A DNA stretch of 64,000 nt from the NCBI RefSeq assembly GCF_029212575.1, contig NZ_JARGPK010000052.1, forward strand, positions 17,893 to 81,892. Direction: 5' to 3'. The translations under genes were made by a program, and so were the position numbers. Of this stretch, positions 32,008 through 40,541 are shown piece after piece. The notes beneath the pieces are model-generated. The model saw only the letters and a list, made by a program, of their open reading frames with translations, searched no databases and was not told where the DNA came from. Each line of letters begins with the position of its first letter. Position 1 is the stretch's first letter. This DNA is from Antarcticimicrobium sp. GTDB lineage: Bacteria; Pseudomonadota; Alphaproteobacteria; Rhodobacterales; Rhodobacteraceae.

Positions 32008-32736
32008 TCAGTGGCGCGCCAGCACCTGCGCCACGACGCCCGGCGCGGCGCGATTCAGCAACCGGACCTTTCTGGACAGGCCGGGGGCGACCACCTCGCG
32101 CCCGGCGGCGAGCCCTTCGGCAACGGCAAGCGCCAGCGCCTCCGGGCGCATCTTGTTGCCGCCCCTGCCTTCCGTCATGCCGGTCTCCACTACCGGCGGC
32201 ACCAGTTCCATCACCCGAAGGCCGAGCGGGCGCATCTGCTGGCGCAGCGAGGCGGTGAAGGAGGCAAGGCCGGCCTTGCTGGCGGAATAGACCGGCGCCG
32301 AGGGCTTGGGGTGCAGCGCGACAAGCGAGGTCACCATCGCGATGGTGCCCCCCGGCCTTTGCATCCGGTCCAGCAGCGCGTTGGTCAGGGCGATCGGAAC
32401 CAGCAGGTTGAGGCGCAGCTCGGCCTCGATGTCCGCGCGGCGCTGCGCGTCGAACGGCTGTGTCAGGTCAACGGGGCGCTGGATGGCAGCGTTGTTGACA
32501 AGAACCGAGATCGGCATTTCCAGGCGCGCCACCTCGGCCGCGATCCCGGCGGGGGAGTCGGGCCGGTCCAGATCGAGGCTCAGTTTCCGCACCCCGTCCG
32601 GCAGCGCGCCCGTTTCGAAGTGTCGCGCGATTGCCAGCACCGCATGGTCCTCCTCGAATAGCTGCCGCGCGATTGCCGCACCGATCCCGCGGCTGGCCCC
32701 GGTTACCACGGCCAGTCCTTTTCCATTTGGCGTCAT
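32008..32736 (-). CDS. Short-chain dehydrogenase/reductase
   Basis: A 242-aa NAD(P)-dependent SDR. The cofactor motif is TGASRGIG (residues ~12-19), NNA appears in SVLVNNAAI, and the catalytic Tyr-x3-Lys is YSASK. It has a normal SDR length from ATG 32736, which follows GGGAGGG. The frame is open further but the fold begins here. Substrate unknown; it resembles the DltE/YciK-like sub-group. It is convergent to the pseudogene cluster; an 8-bp GC-rich stem (31999-32006 with 32015-32022) overlaps its 3' end. Confidence 0.88.
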   Translation of the reverse strand: MTPNGKGLAVVTGASRGIGAAIARQLFEEDHAVLAIARHFETGALPDGVRKLSLDLDRPDSPAGIAAEVARLEMPISVLVNNAAIQRPVDLTQPFDAQRRADIEAELRLNLLVPIALTNALLDRMQRPGGTIAMVTSLVALHPKPSAPVYSASKAGLASFTASLRQQMRPLGLRVMELVPPVVETGMTEGRGGNKMRPEALALAVAEGLAAGREVVAPGLSRKVRLLNRAAPGVVAQVLARH

Positions 32737-32937
32737 CCTCGCCCTCCCTTGATCCGTCTCCGTGTGATCTAGGCCCGGCCGTGCCCGCGGGATTGAACCA
32801 TCGCGCCAAAATGCAGGGTAGCGGCGTCGCACGGATGCGGCGGCTGGCCCGGCGGAGCGAAGGCTGGCGTGATTGTTCAATACCTATCCCGCGAAACGGC
32901 GCAGATCTTGCGTATCACCCCATTTCAGGAGGCCACG

Positions 32938-33714
32938 ATGGTGACCCGCACCCAATCCCCCGACCGCGCCGCGGCGCTGGTTCTGATCCTTCACATCGCG
33001 GCCATGTTCGCCGGGATCTCGATCCTCGGACCGGCGTTCGACTTCCCCGAGGTGCTGCGCTATCCCGCCGCCGAGCGGTTTGCCATCTTCTCGGCGAACA
33101 TCGCGGTGATCCGGCCCACCTACTGGATGCTGACCATGACCGGGATCAGCCAGATCCTGATCTCGGTCCTGCTCTACCCGGTGCTCCGCGACCGTGCGCC
33201 CACCGCGGCGCTGCTCATGCTCGTCTTCGGCACGCTGACCGGGTTCTGTCAGGCACTCGGCTTCGGGCGCTGGGTGATCCTGATCCCCTGGCTGGCGGGC
33301 GAGGCTGCCGATCCGGCAAAGATGCAGATGGCCGCGATGCTGGAAGGGGTGTTCAACCACTACGCCGGCATTTTGGTGGGCGAGCATCTTGCCAATATCT
33401 GCTGGTCCATCTGGCTGGGCGCCATGGGCGCCGCGCTGTTGCGCCAGGAGGGTCTGCACCGCGCCTTTGGCTGGGGCGGCCTGGGGCTGGCGGCGCTGAT
33501 GGCGGTGCTTGCGGGGGAACAGATCGGTGTCTCCGGCGCCGTGCTCGACCCGCTGGTCGATTTCGGATTTCCGCTTCTGGGGGTCTGGCATATCCTGCTG
33601 GCGGCGATGCTCTGGCGGCGCAACGGCAAGGGCGGGTTTCCCGCCGTGGGGCCGGTTCTGGCCGGGGTGAGCGCGGCGCTGGCTGCCGGAATGACGGTTT
33701 CTGCGTTTCTGTGA
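32938..33714 (+). CDS. Seven-helix membrane protein of unknown function
   Basis: A 258-aa protein with about seven hydrophobic segments (AALVLILHIAAMFAGISILG near 10-30, MLTMTGISQILISVLLY near 62-80, WVILIPWLAG and others). The pattern resembles DUF4386-type membrane proteins, but I cannot confirm it. AGGAGG at 32928-32933 decides for ATG 32938 over upstream codons. It may be co-transcribed with the AraC regulator 55 bp downstream. Confidence 0.7.
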   Translation: MVTRTQSPDRAAALVLILHIAAMFAGISILGPAFDFPEVLRYPAAERFAIFSANIAVIRPTYWMLTMTGISQILISVLLYPVLRDRAPTAALLMLVFGTLTGFCQALGFGRWVILIPWLAGEAADPAKMQMAAMLEGVFNHYAGILVGEHLANICWSIWLGAMGAALLRQEGLHRAFGWGGLGLAALMAVLAGEQIGVSGAVLDPLVDFGFPLLGVWHILLAAMLWRRNGKGGFPAVGPVLAGVSAALAAGMTVSAFL

Positions 33715-33769
33715 TAGGAACCACACCGGCGGGCCCCAGCGGCGGCCGGACTGCGATCAGGACAATCCG

Positions 33770-34699
33770 ATGCCCGAGTTCACAACGACCGGCCTTGTCA
33801 GCCTGCTGATCAGGGTCCTGCAGGACGAGGCGCCGCACCTGGTCCGGCAACTTGAACGGCCCGATCCGATGGACGGTGCGATTCTGCCCGATGGCCTCAA
33901 GCGGCATCTGGTCGACCGGGTGGCGGCAGAGCAGGGGACCGGCCTGCTGCTCAGTGTCGGCCAGCACCTGAAACGGGCGGACGAGACGCCGACATTTTCC
34001 GTTCTGGCGCGGCGCCAGTCACCGCAGACCCTGGCCGGGAAATGGATGCGGCTTGAGCGGTATTTCCATTCGTCGCACCGGACCCGGATCGAGATGGATG
34101 GGACAAACGCCTGGGCCTGCATCCGCGAGAGCGAGGGCGCGCCGGCCTCTCAGGGCGAAAACTGCCTGATCGCGGGGGTGCTGCTGGGCCTCGCGTCGCT
34201 GATCGGGCTGGAGCAGGTCCGACTGGAGATCGGCGGGGCCGTTTATACGCCTGAGGCGTTGCGCGCGGTCAACCTTCCGCCCGAACAGACGGTTTCCCGC
34301 TTTCGCATACTCTGGTCGGGACAGGCGCAAGGCGATACCGCCTTTGGGCGCGAGGCGGATCACCGGCCGATCAGCGACCGTCTGGCGGATACCTTGGCCG
34401 GGGATATCGGGCGCGTTTGGAAAATCGCGGATGCGGCGCGCCTGCTGGCGCTGTCGTCGAGGTCGCTGCAACGGCGGCTCACGGCCGAACAGCGGACCTT
34501 CTCGGGCGTGCTGCGCCGCGCCCGGATGCGGGTGGCGACGCGATACCTGAGCGAAGGGCAGGTCGGTCTGGCCGAAATCGGCTATTGCTGTGGCTATGCC
34601 GACCAGGCGCATTTCCAGCGCGACTTCCTGCGCGCCGCCAATGTGACGCCCGGCGTGTTCCGCACCCTGGCGCGCGGCGGGCAACCGGGGGCGGGCTAG
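33770..34699 (+). CDS. AraC-family transcriptional regulator
   Basis: A 309-aa regulator with an N-terminal ligand-binding region of the 'arabinose-binding domain' type (LVSLLIRVLQDEAPHLVRQL) and a C-terminal double HTH (IADAARLLALSSRSLQRRLTAE, then LAEIGYCCGYADQAHFQRDF, residues ~220-300). It probably regulates the membrane-protein gene before it or the SRPBCC lipoprotein gene convergent to it; no operator is evident. Confidence 0.9.
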   Translation: MPEFTTTGLVSLLIRVLQDEAPHLVRQLERPDPMDGAILPDGLKRHLVDRVAAEQGTGLLLSVGQHLKRADETPTFSVLARRQSPQTLAGKWMRLERYFHSSHRTRIEMDGTNAWACIRESEGAPASQGENCLIAGVLLGLASLIGLEQVRLEIGGAVYTPEALRAVNLPPEQTVSRFRILWSGQAQGDTAFGREADHRPISDRLADTLAGDIGRVWKIADAARLLALSSRSLQRRLTAEQRTFSGVLRRARMRVATRYLSEGQVGLAEIGYCCGYADQAHFQRDFLRAANVTPGVFRTLARGGQPGAG

Positions 34700-34704
34700 G
34701 GCGT

Positions 34705-35193
34705 TCACCGTTCCACGGCTGCGCGCAGGGCTTCGTTGGTGCGGTTGTATCCTTCGGTCAGCACCGCGACCGGCAGATCGGCAAAGCCGATGAACAGCCC
34801 GCTGAACACCTCGGTATGTGACAGGTGGGTCCCGCCGTCGGCCCGCTCGTGCAGGTCGAACCGGTGTTCGCCGCGAAACACGCCGCGTATCCCGCCGCCC
34901 CAGACAAGGCTGCGGCAGGGGGTCGCCTCGAGCAGCCGGACATGCGGGACATCAACCACCGCGCCGTCCGGACGCGACACGCGCACCTCCAGCGGATCGC
35001 CAACGACGCCGCTGCCGGCAACACGCACATGGTAGGGGTTCCAGTCGGCATAGCCGTCGAAATCGACGAGGGTGGCGTAAACCTCGCAGGGGGGCGCATC
35101 GATCTCGATCCTCGTATCAACCTGTTTCAATGTGGTGCAGGCCCCGAGCATCAGGCCTGGCAGGGCAAGCAGGGAGAGGGTGCGGTGCGACAT
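34705..35193 (-). CDS. SRPBCC-fold lipoprotein
   Basis: A 162-aa protein with a lipoprotein signal (LSLLALPGLMLGAC, lipobox LGAC with Cys19), followed by a START/SRPBCC ligand-binding fold (IEIDAPPCEVYATLVDFDGYADWNPYHV, then GTHLSHTEVFSGLF). SRPBCC domains bind hydrophobic ligands; an exported lipid-anchored one is less common. ATG 35193 is chosen because the lipobox follows at the proper distance. It converges on the AraC gene, 5 bp from its stop. Confidence 0.8.
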   Translation of the reverse strand: MSHRTLSLLALPGLMLGACTTLKQVDTRIEIDAPPCEVYATLVDFDGYADWNPYHVRVAGSGVVGDPLEVRVSRPDGAVVDVPHVRLLEATPCRSLVWGGGIRGVFRGEHRFDLHERADGGTHLSHTEVFSGLFIGFADLPVAVLTEGYNRTNEALRAAVER

Positions 35194-35320
35194 GTCAGGG
35201 CCTTTCCGGTTCGGGATGTCAGGGTCTGAGGGGTTTGCGTGTTGCCCGGACATTGGCGCGATTTTCCCTTCCGATATTGAAAAATCGCGCCAAGCGGTCC
35301 CGGGATCGCCTGGGGTCGGT

Positions 35321-35863
35321 TCACCCCTCTGCCGCGATCCGGTCCTTAGCGGCCAGCACGCGGCAGGGAATCCGCACCGGGCGGGGGCCGAAGACCTCGG
35401 ATAGAAAGTTGCGGCCGGGGTTGATGACAAAACCTGCATCGGACTGGGACAGGCCGGATGTGATGGTGAAATCGGAGCCGGCATCGATGGCGTCGCTGAC
35501 AATGTCGTAGCCGGCGAACAGCATGTGAATTGTTTCACTGTCGGTTATCCGGATGCGGATCGGGCCGGGGCGTATGGCGGTGATGCCCGGCCCGCCGAAA
35601 TCCCCGGCGACAAAGCGGACATCCATGCTGTGACAATAGCCCTTGTAGCGGATCACGGCCGTGCCCAGCCCGGCATAGCCGCGCAGTTTGAGCAGCGACG
35701 CTGCCCGTGGCGTCGGGATCGTCACGATGGCCAGGTCCGTCGCCTCGGCGGCCTGTGGCTCATCCGCCCCGGCGGGTGATGCGGGGGCCGAAAACAGCGC
35801 CCCGATGCAGATGAGGCCGGCAAGCGCAAAGGCGGTGGCGTCGTTGAATCCTGATGTCTTCAT
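35321..35863 (-). CDS. Secreted protein of unknown function
   Basis: A 180-aa protein with a signal peptide (FNDATAFALAGLICIGALF then SAPASPAGA) and a globular part rich in beta-prone sequence (GYAGLGTAVIRYKGYCHSMDV, GPIRIRITDSETIHMLFAGYDIV). Two cysteines in the mature part could pair. AAGGAAAG decides for ATG 35863. No family recognised. It lies beside the membrane-bound AraC gene, which might regulate it. Confidence 0.6.
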   Translation of the reverse strand: MKTSGFNDATAFALAGLICIGALFSAPASPAGADEPQAAEATDLAIVTIPTPRAASLLKLRGYAGLGTAVIRYKGYCHSMDVRFVAGDFGGPGITAIRPGPIRIRITDSETIHMLFAGYDIVSDAIDAGSDFTITSGLSQSDAGFVINPGRNFLSEVFGPRPVRIPCRVLAAKDRIAAEG

Positions 35864-35994
35864 GGTCTTTCCTTTCTCGATCACGGTGACCCGCCCATCG
35901 ACGGGCCGGCAGGATCGAGAAAGGACATCGCAGCAGCGTTTGCGACCGGATGCGGGATTGCGAACGTCCGGATACGCGATTCCGAACCGCCGGG

Positions 35995-37023
35995 TCAGGC
36001 GCCAAAGGCTTTCCTGTACTCCGAGGGCGTCTTGCCAAGAACGCGGCGAAACTCGGAATTGAAGCTCGACTTGCTCAGGAACCCGGCGTCCAGCATCACC
36101 TCGGTCACCGGCAGGTCGGTGGTTTCGAGCAGCAGCGCGGCGTGCTGCACCCGGAACCCGTTGATAAAGCGCGTGACGCTTTCGCCGGTGATGCGGTTGA
36201 CCGCCGAGGAAATGGATCGCGCCGGGCAGCCCAGCCTGCGGCCGAGACGCGCCAGCGTCAGGCCCGGATCCTGGTAGATCCGGCTGTCGGCCATCAGCCC
36301 TTTCAACTGCGCGAGGATCGCGTGATCGCCGTCATCGGGGGGCACGGTCGCCGGGCCGATGCCGGGTTCGGAGGGCCCCTGTCCCAGGGCCAGAGGAATG
36401 CCGATGAGCGCCCCCAGCAGCACCGCCGCGGCAACGATGCCCGAGGCGCCGGACAGGAACCGCATCGCGCCGGTATCGCCGGCCGAGAGCGCCGCGACCA
36501 CGATCAGCCCGTCGGTCAGAAGCACCAGCGCGAGAAAGGCGATCGTCGCGGCCAGGGCGATGCGGGTGGATCGTACGTTTTCCGGGGCAATCTGTACGAA
36601 ACCCTCCGCCCCAAGCCGCAACATCCCCGCCAGAAGCGAAAGATAGACGGCATTCACGACAACAAGGACACCGTCGGCGAACCAGGGCAGGGGAATTGCG
36701 ATGGCGATCTCGGCCGCCAGCACGATGGCACCGTGCAGGGCGAGTCGTCGGCGTCCCGGCCAGCCGTCCTGCGTCGTCAGCGCGCAAAATCCGAGCCAGA
36801 GCGCGGGTGCCGAGAGGACGGCGAAATAGGGCTGCGCCACCGCGAGCGCGTCCAGTTGATACCCCAGGCGAAGCCCGACAAAGCCGGTGACGGTGGCGAT
36901 GGCCACAAGTCCGGCGGTAAAAAATATTCGCGCCCCGACCGGCGTGCGCGGCTGGCTCAATACCATCGCGGCGATCAGCAGGGAGAAAATCGAGATCAGC
37001 CAAGGTAGTGGAATCGCGGTCAT
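35995..37023 (-). CDS. Membrane-anchored AraC-type regulator
   Basis: A 342-aa protein with about seven membrane helices in residues 1-225 and an AraC HTH at the C-terminus (LARLGRRLGCPARSISSAVNRITGE, then VTEVMLDAGFLSKSSFNSEFRRVLGKTPSEYRKAF). Such 7TM-AraC fusions sense signals in the membrane. GAGGAAG precedes ATG 37023; the frame is open upstream without a likely start. Target genes unknown. Confidence 0.87.
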   Translation of the reverse strand: MTAIPLPWLISIFSLLIAAMVLSQPRTPVGARIFFTAGLVAIATVTGFVGLRLGYQLDALAVAQPYFAVLSAPALWLGFCALTTQDGWPGRRRLALHGAIVLAAEIAIAIPLPWFADGVLVVVNAVYLSLLAGMLRLGAEGFVQIAPENVRSTRIALAATIAFLALVLLTDGLIVVAALSAGDTGAMRFLSGASGIVAAAVLLGALIGIPLALGQGPSEPGIGPATVPPDDGDHAILAQLKGLMADSRIYQDPGLTLARLGRRLGCPARSISSAVNRITGESVTRFINGFRVQHAALLLETTDLPVTEVMLDAGFLSKSSFNSEFRRVLGKTPSEYRKAFGA

Positions 37024-37157
37024 TCTTCCTCGCGCAGGGCTCCGGTCGGGTTCCGGGCACGATAGCCGATCCGGTCGGCCTCCGCGAGTGTATCGGGCGC
37101 GTTTCGGGCGGCGGGGTGTCCGGATCTGTCGGAAAACTATCGACAGGAAAAAGTTTT

Positions 37158-37172
37158 TAAAATAGCCTTTCA
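37158..37172. promoter_or_regulatory. Operator-like site upstream of the catabolic TRAP operon
   Basis: TAAAATAGCCTTTCA matches the perfect palindrome TGAAATAGAATTTCA (46762-46776) at 12 of 15 positions. It lies 100 bp before the binding-protein start. Similar sites occur at the other promoters of this catabolic island, so it may tie the transporter to the same regulator. Confidence 0.45.
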
Positions 37173-37272
37173 AAAAGCGGCCGCATGTTCCGGGTCGCTG
37201 GGACGGTCCCATTCGTGCCGCGCTGCCGGTGGACGGTCTTGAGGAGGAGTGAACGGAACAGGGAGGAATAAA

Positions 37273-38307
37273 ATGAACAAACTAGCAGCTCTGGCGCTGG
37301 GCGTATCCATGGCCGTCGGCTCATTGGTGGGCACCGCAAATGCCGAGCCGATCGTGATCAAGGTTGGCCACAGCTCCGAAGGCGACGTGCGGTTGCCCGG
37401 ATCGGGCCGGACCGCCTGCGTGGCGGCGATGAAGAACTATCTGGAGGTCGCCTCGGCGGGTGAAATCCAGCTCGAAGTGCACCCCGACGGGGCGCTCGGC
37501 AATGCGCGGACGATGATCGAATCGGCACAGACCGGCGTGATTCAGATGGTCGGCGCCTATACCTCGATCATGGTGCCTTTCGCGCCCGAGATCGCAGTGA
37601 CCCAGATCCCTTACGTCTTCCGCGACAGCCTGACGGCCTGGAAGGTGATGGAAGGGCCGCTGGGCGATGAGCTGGCCGACAGTTTTCTCAAGAAGACCGG
37701 CCTGCGGGTTCTGGCCTGGCCGGAGGGCGCCGGGTTCCGCAACATCTATTCGGAAAAGCCGATCCACAGCCCCTCGGACATGAAGGGTAGAAAGATGCGG
37801 GTGCCGGAAAACCCCGGCCTGCTGGCGATGTTCCGTGCCTGGGGTGCCAATACCGTGACCATCACCTGGAGCGAGCTCTATACCTCGCTGCAATCGGGCA
37901 TGGCAGAGGGGCATGATACCGAGCTTTATTCGATGTATTCGAAGAAGCTTTACGAGGTGAACCCCCATGTCACCGTCACCCGCCACAGCTATAACCTGCA
38001 CCCGATCCTGATCAACGAAGAGTTCTTCCAGTCGCTCTCGCCGAGCAACCAGACCCTGATCCTTCAGGCGGGCGACCTTTGCGGCCGGGTCGGCAATGCC
38101 CAGTCGCTGCTGAGCTCGCTGGTGGTGCAATCGGCGATGGAGGCCGAAGGCGCGACCTTCTACTACCCGACCGACGCCGAGATCGAGGAGTTCCGCTCGC
38201 TGGGTCAGCAGCCCTATATTGACACCATCGTTCGCAAGATCGGCGATGACGGCGAGATGTGGGTGGACAAGATCCTAGCCGCGTCCAAGGCCGCCGAGCA
38301 GGAATAA
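37273..38307 (+). CDS. TRAP transporter substrate-binding protein (catabolic island)
   Basis: A 344-aa DctP-type periplasmic protein with signal peptide (NKLAALALGVSMAVGSLVGT, then ANA-EP). The arginine-bearing binding motif is MKGRKMRVPENPGLLAMFRAWG, followed by TWSELYTSLQSGMAEGHDTELYSM. GGGAGGAATAAA directly before ATG 37273 fixes the start. It leads an operon of TRAP genes, an acyl-CoA synthetase-like gene and two acyl-CoA dehydrogenases, so the ligand is probably a carboxylic acid. Confidence 0.92.
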   Translation: MNKLAALALGVSMAVGSLVGTANAEPIVIKVGHSSEGDVRLPGSGRTACVAAMKNYLEVASAGEIQLEVHPDGALGNARTMIESAQTGVIQMVGAYTSIMVPFAPEIAVTQIPYVFRDSLTAWKVMEGPLGDELADSFLKKTGLRVLAWPEGAGFRNIYSEKPIHSPSDMKGRKMRVPENPGLLAMFRAWGANTVTITWSELYTSLQSGMAEGHDTELYSMYSKKLYEVNPHVTVTRHSYNLHPILINEEFFQSLSPSNQTLILQAGDLCGRVGNAQSLLSSLVVQSAMEAEGATFYYPTDAEIEEFRSLGQQPYIDTIVRKIGDDGEMWVDKILAASKAAEQE

Positions 38308-38330
38308 CCGCCTATCGCAAAGCGGCCGGT

Positions 38331-38362
38331 CCGGGTCAGGAGGGCATCTCCCCCTGGCCCGG
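38331..38362 (+). other. Intercistronic stem-loop between dctP and dctQ
   Basis: CCGGGTCAGGAGG (38331-38343) pairs with CCCCCTGGCCCGG (38350-38362) over 13 positions with one G-U pair and one mismatch around a 6-nt loop. It follows the binding-protein gene by 23 bp. There is no T run, so mRNA protection or partial termination is likely. Confidence 0.6.
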
Positions 38363-38541
38363 GTCGCGCCCCGCGGTCGGAGCGATGCGCCGAACGGCGG
38401 CCAACGACAGACAGGTCGAAAAAACAATCGAGCGGTTGAAACAGGGGGGCGAACTGCACGCCGTGGTCCGCCCCCTGACATCCCCAACTTCGGAGTCCGC
38501 TACAGCGGATTCCGGTCCACGGCGGCAAGGAGACTGCCGAA

Positions 38542-39057
38542 ATGACGACATTCCTGGTCGGCTACCAGACCTTTCTCGACTGGCTCGAACGCGGCTCCAT
38601 GGCGATTGCCATGGCGCTGACCGGGCTGTTGTTCCTTAATACCGCGACCGGCATCATCGTCGATCAGGTGGTCGGCAATTCGCTGATCTGGGTGGAAGAG
38701 GTCAACAACCTGTTGTTCGCCTGGGCGGTGTTCGTGGGTGCCGGAGTCATTGCCCGGCACGGCGGTCACATCGGGGTCGAGCTGGTCTATGACATGCTGG
38801 GGCCGCGGCTCAAGCGCGCGCTGCGGATCCTCTATACCGCGATGGCGCTGATCATCGTCTGGGTGATGGTCTTTTACGGGATCAAGATGGCGCTCTTCGT
38901 CGGGCAATATCAGACCTCGCTCTATCTCGATATCAACCTTTTCTACTATTACCTCTCGGTTCCTGTCGGCGGCGCGCTGATGGGGCTGTTCAGCGTCGGC
39001 GCCGCGCTTCCCGATCCGAGGAAGCCGGCGGCCGAACGCCAAACCGTCGGAGTCTGA
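38542..39057 (+). CDS. TRAP transporter small permease (DctQ type)
   Basis: A 171-aa four-helix membrane protein: first helix AMALTGLLFLNTATGIIVDQVV, then NSLIWVEEVNNLLFAWAVFVGAGV and RHGGHIGVELVYDML, the DctQ pattern. It starts 234 bp after the binding-protein gene and ends 3 bp before the large permease. Confidence 0.9.
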   Translation: MTTFLVGYQTFLDWLERGSMAIAMALTGLLFLNTATGIIVDQVVGNSLIWVEEVNNLLFAWAVFVGAGVIARHGGHIGVELVYDMLGPRLKRALRILYTAMALIIVWVMVFYGIKMALFVGQYQTSLYLDINLFYYYLSVPVGGALMGLFSVGAALPDPRKPAAERQTVGV

Positions 39058-39060
39058 CCC

Positions 39061-40347
39061 GTGATTGGAATTATCTTTGGCAGCTTTGTCCCGATGCTTC
39101 TGCTCGGTGTGCCGATTGCCTTCTGCCTGGTCCTGATGACCATCTTCGTCTACGTCGATATCGGCGATCCGCGTCTGTTCCTGCAGATCCCGCAGCGGAT
39201 GTTCTCGAGCACCGAGAACCTGCTCTTGCTGGCGATCCCCTTCTTCATCATGGCCGGCGAGATCATGAACCGCGCCGGCATCACCGACAAGCTGATGACC
39301 CTGGCCGGATCGCTGGTGGGCTGGATCCGGGGCGGGCTGGCCCATACCAATATCGTCGCCAGCATGTTCTTTGCCGGGATAACCGGCTCGGCGGTGTCCG
39401 ACACGGTCGCGGTTGGCGGGATCATGATCCCGGCGATGAAGGAAAACGGCTACAGCGAGGAATACGCCGCCGCCGTCACCGCCTCCAGTTCGGTGATCGG
39501 GCCGATCATTCCGCCCAGCATTCCGATGCTGATCTATGCCTCGGTGATGAACGTCTCGATCGCCGGGCTGTTCCTGGGGGGGATGCTGCCGGGCATCCTG
39601 GTGGCCATCTCCCTGATGGTGACCGCCTATATCATCGCGGTTCGCAAGGGGTACGGCGAACGCGCACCCTTCGTCGGAGTCGTGCGCCTTTTGCTGGCGA
39701 TTTTCCAGGGGCTTCCGGCGCTGCTTCTGCCGGCGCTGATCATGGGCGGCATCCTTGGCGGGTTCTTCAGTCCGACGCAGGCCTCGGCGGTGGCGGTGAT
39801 GTACGGGCTGGCGGTCGGGTTCATCCTGTACCGGAGCCTGTCGCTCTCGGATATCGTCCCGATCCTGACCAACACGGTCAAGGCGACGGCGATGATCATG
39901 TTCCTGCTGGCCTGCGCCAAGTCGTTCAGCTGGCTGGTCAGCTACTACAACCTTGTGGAGCATGTGACGCTGGTCTTCGTGTCGCTAACCGCGAACAAGT
40001 ATGTGTTCCTGCTGCTGGTGAACATCCTGTTCCTGGTGATCGGGATGTTCCTCGACATGGGGTTCGCGATCATCGTGCTGGGGCCGCTTCTGGCGCCGAT
40101 CGCCTATCAGTACGGGGTCGACCCGATCCACTTCGGGCTGATCACCTGTACCAACCTGACCATCGGGCTGGCCTCGCCACCCTTCGGGCTGGTGCTGTTC
40201 GCCGCCTGCGGGATATCCAACGTCAGCCTTGCGCGGCTGAGCGTGGCGATCCTGCCGTTCATCGCGGCCGAGATCGTGGTCTTGTTGCTGATCACCTATG
40301 TCCCGTTCTTCACGATGTATTTCCCCAGGCTTTTTGGCTACGCCTGA
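39061..40347 (+). CDS. TRAP transporter large permease (DctM type)
   Basis: A 428-aa multi-helix permease with DctM motifs: FGSFVPMLLLGVPIAFCLVL, NLLLLAIPFFIMAGEIMNRAGI, GSAVSDTVAVGGIMIPAM, IIPPSIPMLIYASVMN and C-terminal LTIGLASPPFGLVLFAACG. The start codon is GTG 39061. A large GC-rich hairpin follows the gene. Confidence 0.92.
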   Translation: MIGIIFGSFVPMLLLGVPIAFCLVLMTIFVYVDIGDPRLFLQIPQRMFSSTENLLLLAIPFFIMAGEIMNRAGITDKLMTLAGSLVGWIRGGLAHTNIVASMFFAGITGSAVSDTVAVGGIMIPAMKENGYSEEYAAAVTASSSVIGPIIPPSIPMLIYASVMNVSIAGLFLGGMLPGILVAISLMVTAYIIAVRKGYGERAPFVGVVRLLLAIFQGLPALLLPALIMGGILGGFFSPTQASAVAVMYGLAVGFILYRSLSLSDIVPILTNTVKATAMIMFLLACAKSFSWLVSYYNLVEHVTLVFVSLTANKYVFLLLVNILFLVIGMFLDMGFAIIVLGPLLAPIAYQYGVDPIHFGLITCTNLTIGLASPPFGLVLFAACGISNVSLARLSVAILPFIAAEIVVLLLITYVPFFTMYFPRLFGYA

Positions 40348-40354
40348 CGGGGAA

Positions 40355-40392
40355 GGCCCGGGCGCGGCCGCGATTTTGCGGCGCGCCGGGCC
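40355..40392 (+). other. GC-rich hairpin between dctM and the acyl-CoA synthetase gene
   Basis: A long imperfect stem from 40355-40371 and 40378-40392, with two bulged G residues and a GATTTT loop, 8 bp after the dctM stop. It could terminate partly between transporter and catabolic genes; C rather than T follows, so a Rho-independent terminator is doubtful. Confidence 0.45.
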
Positions 40393-40541
40393 CCCCGGAC
40401 ATCTGTGACTCACAAGCCCGAATCCTGGCGTTTCCAATGGGCCGTCCGCGCGTTTCGGGCCCGGCCCGCCGGGGCGTCGTGACCGGGGGTATGACAGGGC
40501 GGGTTCCCCGCGCCATTTTCAAGCTCAAGAAAGGACAAGGA

